This document shows, piece after piece, positions 17,908 through 26,142 of a stretch of DNA of 44,608 bases. A model generated the notes under the pieces. The model was not told the origin of the DNA. It was given only the letters and a program-made list of their open reading frames with translations, and searched no databases. The stretch is taken from assembly GCA_033813635.1 (NCBI GenBank), contig JAPXRI010000022.1:1-44608 (forward strand). The letters are read 5' to 3'. The position numbers and the translations under genes were made by a program. The stretch is from JAPXRI01 sp033813635 (lineage in GTDB: Bacteria > Bacillota > Clostridia > Oscillospirales > QAMX01). Each line of letters opens with the position of its first letter. The first letter of the stretch is position 1.

Positions 17908-19038
17908 TTATATTTTTATTATCTTTTCTTCGCTTTTCATGTTCTTTCTGAAGTTCGGAAGCTCCATCACTCTGCCCCGGTTGGTGGCGGAGAGCTCGCT
18001 TAGAAGCCCCACGGCGGTCCATTCGGCTGCGCGGTAGACGTTGACCTCCGGCTCGGTATTGTTTACGACGGCGTCGTAAAAATCCTTTACAAGGTAGTAG
18101 TCCCCGCCCTGGTGGCCGGCTTTTTTGGCCTCCTCCGTCGGGTTCTTATAGCGCTCGGGCAGGTAGTCTTTGAAATCCCAGAGAGAGCGCCACACGCGCT
18201 CCTTGCCGTCGCCGGACGGTCTGTCTTCCAGCCAGACCTTATGGTCGTCGCCGAAGCCGCGCGGGGCCTCGTAGCAGCCCTTTGTGCCCTGCAGCAGATA
18301 GGCGTGCATGTTGTGTGGGCGGGGCGCCTTGCAGGCGACGGTGATCTTCGCGAGCGCGCCGCTCTCCATCCGGCACATCGTGACCGTCAGCTCGTCCTGC
18401 CTGAGCTCCGGCTTGACATAGCCGCCGCCGGTGCCGAAGCACGAGATTTCCTTTACACGGTCGCTGTAGAACCACTCCATCACCGGGCCGAGGCTGTGGG
18501 TGGGGTAGAAATTGCCGCGCTTGCCGAGCTGCCAGTACGACCTCCACGAGCGCTTGCCGTTCGGATAGACTGCCAGATCGGTCACGTCGTGCAGGTATTC
18601 GCCTTCGGCGTAGAACGGCTCGCCGAACAGGCCCTCCCTGCGTAGGCTCTTGACCAGTTGGACCGCCGGGGTGTAGATATAATTCTCGGCCATCATATAG
18701 ATTTTGCCGTATTTTTCCTTGGCCTCGATCAGCCACCAGAGCTCGTCCATCGTGACGCCCGCGGTGACCTCGCTTAAAACGTGCTTTCCCGCCTCGAGCG
18801 CGGCCACCGCCTGCGGAACATGGCACTGCATCGGCGTCGAGATTACCACCGCGTCGATATCGCTTTCGAGCATATCCTCAAAAATCCTGTACCGGTTCGG
18901 AATATTCCACTTGCCGCCGATCTCTTTAAGCCTTGTCTCGTCGAGATCGCAGACCGCCGTCACCTTTACGTCCGGTATCGCGCTGAAGCCGGCCATCGTG
19001 GACTGCGCCCTCCCGCCGGCTATACCTACCTTCAACAT
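17908..19038 (-). CDS. Gfo/Idh/MocA family oxidoreductase
   Basis: 376 residues. The N-terminal Rossmann fold begins KVGIAGGRAQS (residues 3-13), where the usual GxGxxG is altered to GGRAQS. HVLSEVTAG stands where most members have HVxxEKP, so the NAD-site lysine is missing and replaced by Val-Thr. The C-terminal alpha/beta domain follows, with YFYPTHSLGPVMEW-like residues (FYPTHSLGPV near 165-175). Such enzymes oxidise or reduce sugars, inositols or their derivatives; the substrate is unknown. ATG 19038 has AGAGGAATAAGC upstream. It stands alone, ending at a strong terminator, and shares its extended -10 type with the island at 32-44 kb. Confidence 0.85.
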   Translation of the reverse strand: MLKVGIAGGRAQSTMAGFSAIPDVKVTAVCDLDETRLKEIGGKWNIPNRYRIFEDMLESDIDAVVISTPMQCHVPQAVAALEAGKHVLSEVTAGVTMDELWWLIEAKEKYGKIYMMAENYIYTPAVQLVKSLRREGLFGEPFYAEGEYLHDVTDLAVYPNGKRSWRSYWQLGKRGNFYPTHSLGPVMEWFYSDRVKEISCFGTGGGYVKPELRQDELTVTMCRMESGALAKITVACKAPRPHNMHAYLLQGTKGCYEAPRGFGDDHKVWLEDRPSGDGKERVWRSLWDFKDYLPERYKNPTEEAKKAGHQGGDYYLVKDFYDAVVNNTEPEVNVYRAAEWTAVGLLSELSATNRGRVMELPNFRKNMKSEEKIIKI

Positions 19039-19112
19039 GCTTATTCCTCTTTTCATCTGTTTTTCGCCGGGTACAAAACGGTTTTAGCTCATATGTATCG
19101 TTTATGATATGC

Positions 19113-19142
19113 ATTATAGCATAAGAGCGGCTGAGGTTTAAA
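19113..19142 (-). promoter_or_regulatory. promoter of the Gfo/Idh/MocA gene (extended -10)
   Basis: Minus strand: TTTAAA (19137-19142), an 18-base spacer and TATAAT (complement of 19113-19118), with TGC immediately before the -10. The sequence CTTATGCTATAAT recurs nearly unchanged in two promoters of the catabolic island. Confidence 0.65.
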
Positions 19143-19175
19143 TAAGCGTTTATGTCCGGCAGAGCATCGGAAACA

Positions 19176-20042
19176 TCAGCTTATTGTTCCTAAAGGGGTT
19201 TTCTTTTCGCGAGTAGACAAAAAGGTGGTTGTCCTCCTCCTGATACAGGTTGCGGAGCAGGCGTACTCCGCCTTCGGCGTGAAACCGAAGATCACCTCCG
19301 CGTCCCCCTCCCCAGAGAGCAACGCGGTGACGTCGCCGAGCGCCGGGCCCAGCCCGCAGAAAATATCGAAGCAGAAAAGCGTCCGCCCGTGCTTTTTCGC
19401 GACCGCCGCGGCGTCGCAGCCCGGCAGGTACCAGAGGTTGTCTTTCTGAAACATAAGCGCGTGAAACATCACAATGTCGGCGCTTCCGGGCATCGTCAGC
19501 GCCGAAAACGGGTTCCCGAGCCGGCATTTTTCGTAAAACAGCGCCCGGTCCGCGCCGTCGTCGATGTCAAGCTTCCGGATTTCGCCTTTTCTGCCCGCAA
19601 CGTTGGTGCGGTACTGGTACTCATGCTCCTCTATAAAGCCGAATTTCAGGTAGTAATCGACAACGCCGTCGTTTGCGTACAGATATATCCCGTCGCACGT
19701 ATGCTCCCAGTCAGAAAATATCTCCCGCATCAGGAAGCGGGACAGACCCATTCTCCTATACTCCGGGTCCGTCATCACGGTGCCGAGCTGCAGATAGGTT
19801 TTATCCGTGCCGCGAAAAGCCACGTGAAAAAGGCTTGCCAAAATATTCGCGGCGCACCTTTCGTCATCAAAGAGCGCGTACGGCATGAAGTTTTCGCTCC
19901 AATAGCCCAGAGCATGCCATTTTTTAAAGGACAGTCCGTCGAAGGTTTTACGCGCAAGTGCTTCCATCGCCCCGCGCAGAGTATCGTCGTTCTGAAAGCG
20001 TTTCCTGAATGAAAAGCGTTTTCCTCCCGCCCCGTATTCCAT
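19176..20042 (-). CDS. GNAT family N-acetyltransferase with frameshifted C-terminus
   Basis: The N-terminal 150 residues hold an acetyl-CoA-binding GNAT core: YLQLGTVMTDPEYRRMGLSRFLM (residues about 93-115) has the V-x-P-x-x-R-x-x-G type motif A. The open frame codes 288 residues, but the last 30 (from AEYACSATC) look like frameshift sequence. Restoring one base near 19275 continues FGFTP-EGGVRLLRNLYQEEDNHLFVY and ends NKLMFPMLCRT at 19150, a plausible native end of about 296 residues. ATG 20042 has AAAGGAT eight bases upstream. It follows ispDF by 28 bases, probably on the same transcript. The acetyl acceptor is unknown. Confidence 0.75.
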   Translation of the reverse strand: MEYGAGGKRFSFRKRFQNDDTLRGAMEALARKTFDGLSFKKWHALGYWSENFMPYALFDDERCAANILASLFHVAFRGTDKTYLQLGTVMTDPEYRRMGLSRFLMREIFSDWEHTCDGIYLYANDGVVDYYLKFGFIEEHEYQYRTNVAGRKGEIRKLDIDDGADRALFYEKCRLGNPFSALTMPGSADIVMFHALMFQKDNLWYLPGCDAAAVAKKHGRTLFCFDIFCGLGPALGDVTALLSGEGDAEVIFGFTPKAEYACSATCIRRRTTTFLSTREKKTPLGTIS

Positions 20043-20070
20043 AATTATTTATCCTTTTAGTCCGTTGTCA

Positions 20071-21261
20071 TTAAAATTTTAATATCGTGCACACCGCGTG
20101 CGCCGAGATGCCCTCACCGCTGCCCGTAAACCCGAGGCCCTCCTCGGTTTTTCCCTTGATGTTCACGTCAGCCGCCCGTATTCCCAGCGCTTTCGCGATG
20201 TTTTCCCGCATCGCACCGATATGGCCGGAAAGTCTCGGCGCCTGGCAGACGACCGTCGCGTCGACGTTGCCGACGGCATAGCCTTTATCCCTGAGAATAA
20301 CCCGGGTTTTTTCAAGCAGAACCAGGCTTGAAACGCCTCTGTACGCCTCGTCGCTGTCGGGGAAGTGAAAGCCGATGTCCCGCTCGCCGGCCGCGCCGAG
20401 CAGCGCGTCGATTACCGCGTGCAAAAGCACGTCGGCGTCGCTGTGGCCCAGAAGCCCCTTCTCAAACGGAATATTGACCCCGCCGAGGACAAGCCTCCTG
20501 TCAGGAACAAGCCTGTGAACGTCGTACCCGCAGCCGACCCTCATTCTCCCCGCTCCTATCTCAGATGAAATCCTCTCCGCAGCGGGGATATCCCGCGGCG
20601 TGGTCAGCTTGATGTTGTTCTCGTCCCCCGAAACCGCCTCACAGCGCTCGCCCGGCGTAAAAACTCTTGACACAAGCATACAGTCGTCCGTCGCCGTGAC
20701 GCCGTCGCGCTCCGCCGCGGCGTACGCCCGGAGGAGCAGCTCTTTTCTGAAAATCTGCGGCGTCTGGGCGGCGAACAGCTCCGCCCTGTCCGGCGTCGAG
20801 ACGACCTCTCCGCCTCTAACGACGTGCATTGTCTCCTTTGCGAACAGACCCGGGAGCGCCGCGCCGGACCTTGCCGCGGCTGCAAGGGTTTTCTCGATCA
20901 GTTCTCTCGTGACAAACGGCCTCGCCCCGTCGTGCACGGCGACGAAATCGATATCGCTTTCAAGCGCCTTGAGCGCGTTGGCAACGCTTTCCTGTCTCGT
21001 CTCCCCGCCCAGGCAGACGGTGATTTTTACGCCCGTTTTTCGCGCCTTTTCAGCGCCAAACATCGTCGAAATCGCGTCGAAATTCTCACGCGACGCCGCG
21101 ATGATCAGCTGCCTTGTGAAGCCGCAATCCAAAAACGCGCCCGCCGCGCTCTCCAGAACCGTCGCTTCCCCGAGTCTCAGCGCAAGCTTGTCCGTCCCCC
21201 CCATCCGCGACGAGCTTCCCGCCGCGCAGATGACGACGCCGAGATTAAACTTTTTTTCCAT
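20071..21261 (-). CDS. ispDF: IspDF bifunctional MEP-pathway enzyme
   Basis: 396 residues joining two consecutive-type activities of isoprenoid synthesis. The IspD domain (about 1-230) has the CTP-binding ICAAGSSSRMGGTDK (residues 10-24) and VAVHDGARPFV. The IspF domain (about 238-396) starts MRVGCGYDVHRL, with the metal ligands in DVH and GHSDADVLLHAV, and ends GFTGSGEGISAHAV. The first makes CDP-methylerythritol from MEP and CTP; the second makes the cyclodiphosphate. IspE, the step between, is not in the window. The fusion is known in proteobacteria and some other bacteria; most Firmicutes have separate genes. It is downstream of carD with the 100-bp inverted repeat between. Confidence 0.94.
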   Translation of the reverse strand: MEKKFNLGVVICAAGSSSRMGGTDKLALRLGEATVLESAAGAFLDCGFTRQLIIAASRENFDAISTMFGAEKARKTGVKITVCLGGETRQESVANALKALESDIDFVAVHDGARPFVTRELIEKTLAAAARSGAALPGLFAKETMHVVRGGEVVSTPDRAELFAAQTPQIFRKELLLRAYAAAERDGVTATDDCMLVSRVFTPGERCEAVSGDENNIKLTTPRDIPAAERISSEIGAGRMRVGCGYDVHRLVPDRRLVLGGVNIPFEKGLLGHSDADVLLHAVIDALLGAAGERDIGFHFPDSDEAYRGVSSLVLLEKTRVILRDKGYAVGNVDATVVCQAPRLSGHIGAMRENIAKALGIRAADVNIKGKTEEGLGFTGSGEGISAHAVCTILKF

Positions 21262-21274
21262 AGCTCAAACAAAT

Positions 21275-21378
21275 AAGCGCCGCTTTTTTAGCCGTCACCG
21301 CCTAGTGGCAAAAGCCCGGTGAATTGGTAAACCCCGTACTTTTAGACCTGCGGCTGACGCCGGCCAAAGCGGCGCTTT
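21275..21378. repeat. imperfect 100-bp inverted repeat between carD and ispDF
   Basis: The outer arms AAGCGCCGCTTT (21275-21286) and AAAGCGGCGCTT (21366-21377) are perfect 12-bp complements. Inner arms GCCGTCACCGCC (21291-21302) and GCGGCTGACGC (21350-21360) extend the pairing with bulges, leaving a loop of about 45 bases. As RNA on the minus strand it would form a long leader hairpin just before ispDF, though no T run follows. As DNA it resembles a small non-autonomous palindromic element. Confidence 0.55.
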
Positions 21379-21400
21379 CTTCTCCGTAATATTTTAAATT

Positions 21401-21877
21401 TTATGCCAGAGCCTTTTCGAGAAGCTCCTCCGCCGATTCGTAGGTGATATCCTTTGCCATCGCGATCTCCGACGCGAAAATCGCGTTTGCCGTCCTGAAA
21501 ATCTTTTTTTCGCCGGCCGAGAGCGCTTTTTCCCTGTTTCTGAGGCTGAGCGACTTGACCACATATGCGACAGCGCAGATGTCTCCGCTTTTCAGGCGCT
21601 CCATGTTCTCCCGGCACCGCCTGTTCCAGTTTTCTTCCTGTCCGATTTCGAGGAGCTTTAGAAAATCGAGGAGCCTGTCGGCCTCCCCGCTCTTAATGAT
21701 CGGACGGAGCCCTATTTTTTCGGCAGAATCCGCCGGAATCAGGACAGTCATCGCCCCGACGAGCACCCTGAAGACGTAAAAAGCCTCCGTCTTGCCGCCC
21801 CGGGCCTGATATTCGATCATCTCTATCGTGCCCGCGCCGTGGTTTGGGTGGACGACCCTGTCGCCTGCAGCGAACAT
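21401..21877 (-). CDS. CarD family transcriptional regulator
   Basis: 158 residues. The N-terminal RNA-polymerase-interacting domain begins with FAAGDRVVHPNHGAGTIEMI (residues 2-21), the family signature; VLIPADSAEKIGLRPI follows. The C-terminal half is helical, with SGDICAVAYVVKSLSLRN as the typical promoter-contacting region. CarD proteins bind the RNA polymerase beta subunit and stabilise open promoter complexes. ATG 21877 has GAGGAGGGG upstream. It lies between the S41 protease and ispDF on the same strand; carD next to ispD or ispDF is a recurrent neighbourhood. Confidence 0.92.
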   Translation of the reverse strand: MFAAGDRVVHPNHGAGTIEMIEYQARGGKTEAFYVFRVLVGAMTVLIPADSAEKIGLRPIIKSGEADRLLDFLKLLEIGQEENWNRRCRENMERLKSGDICAVAYVVKSLSLRNREKALSAGEKKIFRTANAIFASEIAMAKDITYESAEELLEKALA

Positions 21878-21928
21878 ATCCGCCCCTCCTCTCGGTTTTT
21901 ATTCGCGAAAACATAGTGCTTCCCGGTT

Positions 21929-23134
21929 TTAGCTGACGCCGCCGAGATATTCGACCGCAGCCATGATCTGCGGATCGTCGGTATATGAAGCGCTGCCTAT
22001 CGCCGCGATCTGATCATCGGTCATATCCACGGCAAGGTTCGGTTGAATCCCACCCTCTTCGCCTATGCTGACGCCGTTCGGCGTGAAGTACTTGATTACC
22101 GAGAACGTAACCGCCGAGCCGTCGCTGAGCTCGAAGGTCTGCTGGCCCTCGCCCTTGCCGGTCGTCGCCTCTCCGATAACGTACGCTCTGCCCTGCTCCT
22201 GCGTCACCGCCGCGAGGTACTCCGCGGCGCTGTAGGAATACCGGTTGGCCAGCACCACCAGGGGCAGATCGCAGTATTCCGCATCGGAGGTATAGATGTT
22301 CTCATTTCCCTGCTTATCTTTTTCGATAAACAGCTTGCCCTCCGGCATCACCTGATCGAGGACCGACAACAGCGTCGTCAGGGAACCGCCGGGATTGCTC
22401 CTGACGTCTATAATCAGCGATTTTACGTTGAGATTGATAAGATTATTGAGCTTTTCGGTAAACTGGTCCGCCGCGTTGGTGGTGAACTGAGTAATCCTGA
22501 GATAGCCCACCTCGCCGTTGATAAGTTCGGAGGAGACAATCGGCCTGTCAATTATCTCCCGGACCACGTTGAAATCGATATATTCGCCGTCGCGCAGTAT
22601 CGTGAGCTTAACGGAGGTTCCCGCCTCGCCCTTGACAAGCGCGGCGGTCGCCTCGAGCCCCAGTTCCCTGACGGGCTGGCCGTTGACCGCGTAGAGCTTA
22701 TCCGTCGACCTGATCCCCGCTTTCGCCGCCGGCGAATCCTTGTAGACCTCGAGGACTGAGAGCAGACCTGTATCCGCGTCCTGCGAAACCGTCATGCCGA
22801 CGCCGGCGTATTCGCCGCTTTTATTGTCATACAGGTCCTGAAGATTCGACGCGGGCGTGTAGTAGGCCCATTTGTCGTTGATTCCGGAGACATAGCCGGC
22901 GCAGATGCTGTCCATCAGCTCGTCTTCCGTAAACTCTCCGACGTATTTCTCGTCGATCAGCTCTCTGATCTCATCAAGCTTGGAATAGTCCCCCAGCTTG
23001 ATTGAAAGCTCTTTTTCGTATTTTGTCTTCAGAAAATAGCCCATTCCGAGGGTGCAGAGCACCGCCACGATTAAAACGATGGCAATGGTCTGAACCCATG
23101 TCGGCCTTCTGTATAACCTGCCCGATGTCGTCAT
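21929..23134 (-). CDS. S41 family C-terminal processing protease
   Basis: 401 residues. One N-terminal membrane anchor (about 14-32) places the enzyme outside the cell. A PDZ domain (about 100-185, GVGMTVSQDADTG and SPAAKAGIRSTDKLYAVNG) precedes the tail-specific protease domain, where DVRSNPGGSL, the Ser in RYSYSAAEYLAA and the Lys in ATTGKGEGQQ form the Ser/Lys catalytic pair. It would cleave exported proteins, possibly the neighbouring M23 protein, as Ctp proteases do elsewhere (inference). It follows the ftsEX-M23 genes on the same strand. The start is ATG 23134, with GGAG about 12 bases upstream. Confidence 0.93.
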   Translation of the reverse strand: MTTSGRLYRRPTWVQTIAIVLIVAVLCTLGMGYFLKTKYEKELSIKLGDYSKLDEIRELIDEKYVGEFTEDELMDSICAGYVSGINDKWAYYTPASNLQDLYDNKSGEYAGVGMTVSQDADTGLLSVLEVYKDSPAAKAGIRSTDKLYAVNGQPVRELGLEATAALVKGEAGTSVKLTILRDGEYIDFNVVREIIDRPIVSSELINGEVGYLRITQFTTNAADQFTEKLNNLINLNVKSLIIDVRSNPGGSLTTLLSVLDQVMPEGKLFIEKDKQGNENIYTSDAEYCDLPLVVLANRYSYSAAEYLAAVTQEQGRAYVIGEATTGKGEGQQTFELSDGSAVTFSVIKYFTPNGVSIGEEGGIQPNLAVDMTDDQIAAIGSASYTDDPQIMAAVEYLGGVS

Positions 23135-23192
23135 GATTTATCTGTCTCCGATGATAAAAATAAATTTCAGCAATCTTTAGATTTTCGCCGAT

Positions 23193-24500
23193 TTACCGTT
23201 TCACATAATTCAAAGGGTTTGTATTAGAGCCGTTGCAGTATATCGTAAGGTGCAGATGGGGACCGGTGGACATCCCCGTACTCCCGACATACCCGATAAC
23301 ATCGCCCTGTTTTACGCTCGAACCGATCGCGCACTTTGACCTCGCGTTCATATGCCCGTAGAGCGACACAATTCCGCCGCCGTGGTCCACCTTGACCATA
23401 TTGCCGTACACGCTGCTGTAGGTATTCTCTATAACGGTGCCGTTGGCGATGCAGCGGATCGCGGTGCCGTATGGCGCGCCGATATCGATGCCGGAGTGGA
23501 ACGAGTACACGCCCGTAACCGGGTGGTACCTGTAGCCGTAGTCCGACGTGATTATCGTGTAGCCCGGGGTCGGCCAGATATAGCTGCCGGACGGTGAGGA
23601 CGGCGGTGTCGTCGTGCTTCCCGAGCCTGCGGGGGGCTCCGTCGCCGCGGTAGTCATTGCGGCGAGCCGTGAGCTCTCCTCGGCTTTTTTCTGCTCGGCG
23701 AGCTGTCTGGTCAGGCTCTCCTCTTTCGCGGCGGCTTCGGCCCAGGCCTTTTCGTACGCGGCGAGCAGCTCCTTGTTTGCCTGCTCTTCATCCTCAAGCT
23801 GGGACATCAATTCGACGGAGGCGTTGTAGTCCGCCTCAAGGTCCGCCTTGGTAGCCTGGAGAGAGGCGTATTTTTCGTCCGCCTGCTGTTTGTCGTTTTG
23901 CAGCTGCGTCTGTGTATTTTGTATCTCCTCGCAGAGCAATTCGATATCGCGTATCATCTGCTTATCCTGCTTCAGGATATCTCCGACAAGCTGCGTCCTG
24001 TTTAGCAGATCCTCGATTGTATCTGATTTGAGTATTACCTCGAGATAGGAGGTTTTCCCCTCCTCATAGAGGACGCGAAGCCTTTTTTTGAAAAGCTCGT
24101 ACTTCGCCTCTTTTTCACTGTTGAGCTCGGCGAGCTTGGTGTTATTATCGGCAATCCTCTGCTCCAATATTTCAATCGACTGAGAAATCAGTTCGATTTC
24201 GTCGTTGCAGATGTTGATTTTGTTATCCAGCAGCTCTTTCTGCTCCAGCACCGAGCTGATATCGCTCTTGATGGACTCCAGCTTTTTCTCCGTGTCCGAT
24301 TTCTTTCCCTTAAGCTCATCGAGCTTTTTATTGATAGCGTCAATGTCGCTCTGGCTCACGGCCCACAGCGAGGAAAGCCCCACAAGGAACGGCAGCAGCA
24401 TCCCTATCGCCAGAACAAGCAGGAGCAGTCTCTTCATTTTATCGGCTTTTGTCAGGGGTTTTCTCTCGTTCTTATCCATTTTTTTGCCGTACACGCGCAT
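23193..24500 (-). CDS. M23 family murein hydrolase or activator with coiled coil (EnvC-like)
   Basis: 435 residues. A signal or anchor segment (about 24-46) is followed by a long coiled coil (about 50-270, heptads rich in Leu, Lys and Glu), a Ser/Thr/Pro linker and a LytM/M23 domain (about 310-435). The zinc ligands are present: FHSGIDIG (H-x3-D) and GPHLHLTIY (HxH). The active-site residues appear intact, so it may itself be a DD-endopeptidase rather than a pure activator. The coiled coil is the part that docks on FtsX in related systems. ATG 24500 has AGGAAGG eight bases upstream. It is 13 bases downstream of ftsX. Confidence 0.92.
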   Translation of the reverse strand: MRVYGKKMDKNERKPLTKADKMKRLLLLVLAIGMLLPFLVGLSSLWAVSQSDIDAINKKLDELKGKKSDTEKKLESIKSDISSVLEQKELLDNKINICNDEIELISQSIEILEQRIADNNTKLAELNSEKEAKYELFKKRLRVLYEEGKTSYLEVILKSDTIEDLLNRTQLVGDILKQDKQMIRDIELLCEEIQNTQTQLQNDKQQADEKYASLQATKADLEADYNASVELMSQLEDEEQANKELLAAYEKAWAEAAAKEESLTRQLAEQKKAEESSRLAAMTTAATEPPAGSGSTTTPPSSPSGSYIWPTPGYTIITSDYGYRYHPVTGVYSFHSGIDIGAPYGTAIRCIANGTVIENTYSSVYGNMVKVDHGGGIVSLYGHMNARSKCAIGSSVKQGDVIGYVGSTGMSTGPHLHLTIYCNGSNTNPLNYVKR

Positions 24501-24513
24501 TTTGGCCACCTTC

Positions 24514-25389
24514 CTATCTGCGGAGATACCGTCTCAGCGCAAGCGAGCTGCCGAGCAGTCCTATCAGCAGCCCGGCTCCGCCGTATACCAGGGCGAGCGG
24601 AGCGACGAAGCTTTGAAAGGGTATCGGTTCGATAAAGTTCAGCGAGGAAACAGCGGGCTCGAAGGCTTTTATATAAATCAGCCATATCCCTATGTACGAG
24701 ATTACCGCCCCGATTATGCCTATGAACAAGCCCTCGAAAATAAAAGATAATCGTATAAACCCGTTTGTCGCCCCGACGGTCTTCATAATCGCTATCTCGG
24801 TACGTCTTGTAAACGCCGATATGCGCACGGAATTTGCGATGATGAACACGCTTAATACCCCGAGCACAACGATGAACGCAGCGCCCACAAGGGCAATCAT
24901 ATTTCTGATTTTAAGAAATCTCTGCGCCACATCGCTGTTGTAGTTGATGTTTGCGATTCCGGAAATCGTCTCAAGCCTCTGCACCACCGACACAATCTGG
25001 GACTGGTCGGAAATTTCTACTATGTAGCTGTCCCTGATCGGGTTATCGTCCTCCAGCCCGTCAAGAAGTGAGCCGAACTCCTCCCTGAGGGATTCGAGAC
25101 CTTCCTCTTTCGAGACATATTTCAAACCGGTAACGGACGGAATACCCGTAATCAGCTGGCCGATCTGTATCGCCTGTTCGTCGGTGCAGCTCTCGTCCAG
25201 AAAGACGGAGATTTCGTTTTCGGCACCGATGTCGTTTATTATTTTATTGATATTGAACACCAACAGCGAAAAAGCCCCCGTCACCAGCAGGCACGCAATC
25301 AGCATGCCGACCGCGGCGGTATTGACGAGTCTGTTCTTTACAAATCCGTTGATGCCTTCTTTTATATGATAGACTAAACCGCTGAACAC
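24514..25389 (-). CDS. ftsX: cell division permease-like protein FtsX
   Basis: 291 residues with the FtsX layout: a cytoplasmic N-terminus (YHIKEGINGFVKNR), a first membrane segment (about 25-47), an extracellular domain (about 48-165) and three membrane segments (about 170-290). The N-terminal EGINGFVKNRLVNTA resembles Gram-positive FtsX. With FtsE it forms a mechanotransmitting ABC complex that switches on a murein hydrolase outside the membrane, for which the next gene is the obvious candidate. The start is GTG 25389, 18 bases after the ftsE stop, with no clear ribosome site, suggesting translational coupling. Confidence 0.95.
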   Translation of the reverse strand: MFSGLVYHIKEGINGFVKNRLVNTAAVGMLIACLLVTGAFSLLVFNINKIINDIGAENEISVFLDESCTDEQAIQIGQLITGIPSVTGLKYVSKEEGLESLREEFGSLLDGLEDDNPIRDSYIVEISDQSQIVSVVQRLETISGIANINYNSDVAQRFLKIRNMIALVGAAFIVVLGVLSVFIIANSVRISAFTRRTEIAIMKTVGATNGFIRLSFIFEGLFIGIIGAVISYIGIWLIYIKAFEPAVSSLNFIEPIPFQSFVAPLALVYGGAGLLIGLLGSSLALRRYLRR

Positions 25390-25407
25390 GCAATAAACCC
25401 GTCTTTC

Positions 25408-26100
25408 TCAAAGCGTCATTTTGTCGCAATATCCGCCCGTCCTGTCGCCGGCAATTCTGCCGCCGTCGAGCGTCACGACGCGCTTTGTAAAGCAGTTGAC
25501 CAATTCTTTCGCATGGGTGATGACGATGATTGTGGAGCCGAGCTCGTTGATTCGCATCAAAAGCTGCATAATCTCATACGACCGGTCGGGATCTAAATTC
25601 CCCGTCGGCTCGTCTGCCACAATCACTCCGGGATTGTTGACCAGGGCGCGGGCGATGACTACGCGCTGCTGCTCTCCGCCCGAAAGCTCGCAGGGGAGGC
25701 TTTTGGCTTTATCGCGGAGACCGACAAGCTCGAGTACGTACATCACCCGTTTTGCTATCTTTTTCTTGTTATGTATTCCTATAACGCGCATCGCGAACGC
25801 CACGTTGTCAAACACGCTCATCCTGTCTATCAGGCGAAAATCCTGATAGACGACGCCGATAGTACGGCGCAGCTTCGGAATCTGGTTGGCCTTTATCGCC
25901 GCCACGCTGAAGCCGTTTACGAGAACAATCCCCGCCGTCGGCCTTATCTCCGCCGTCAGAAGCTTGATCAGTGTCGACTTTCCCGCGCCGGACGGGCCTA
26001 CGATGAAGACGAACTCGCCGTCATTGATCTCCAGACTTACGCCGTTCAACGCTTTCGTCCCGGATTTGTACTGAACGTATGTATCCGACAGCCGAATCAT
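25408..26100 (-). CDS. ftsE: cell division ATP-binding protein FtsE
   Basis: 230 residues, the normal length. Walker A GPSGAGKST (residues 35-43), signature LSGGEQQR, Walker B VIVADEPTGNLD and the H-loop IVITHAK are all intact, as is the FtsE-typical YVQYKSGTKALNGVSLEI opening. It powers FtsX. ATG 26100 has GGAGGAAA upstream. It is first of the ftsE-ftsX-M23-S41 series and follows the CdaR-like regulator by 42 bases. Confidence 0.96.
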   Translation of the reverse strand: MIRLSDTYVQYKSGTKALNGVSLEINDGEFVFIVGPSGAGKSTLIKLLTAEIRPTAGIVLVNGFSVAAIKANQIPKLRRTIGVVYQDFRLIDRMSVFDNVAFAMRVIGIHNKKKIAKRVMYVLELVGLRDKAKSLPCELSGGEQQRVVIARALVNNPGVIVADEPTGNLDPDRSYEIMQLLMRINELGSTIIVITHAKELVNCFTKRVVTLDGGRIAGDRTGGYCDKMTL

Positions 26101-26142
26101 CTTTTTGTTTTCCTCCGGAAATGCTTTTTTGTCAGAGGACGC

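Noticed and set aside
21290..21365. tRNA-like segment (AATTGGTAAAC) within the carD-ispDF inverted repeat
   Set aside because: It resembles a D-loop but has no T-arm, no anticodon stem and no acceptor pairing beyond the repeat's own arms.
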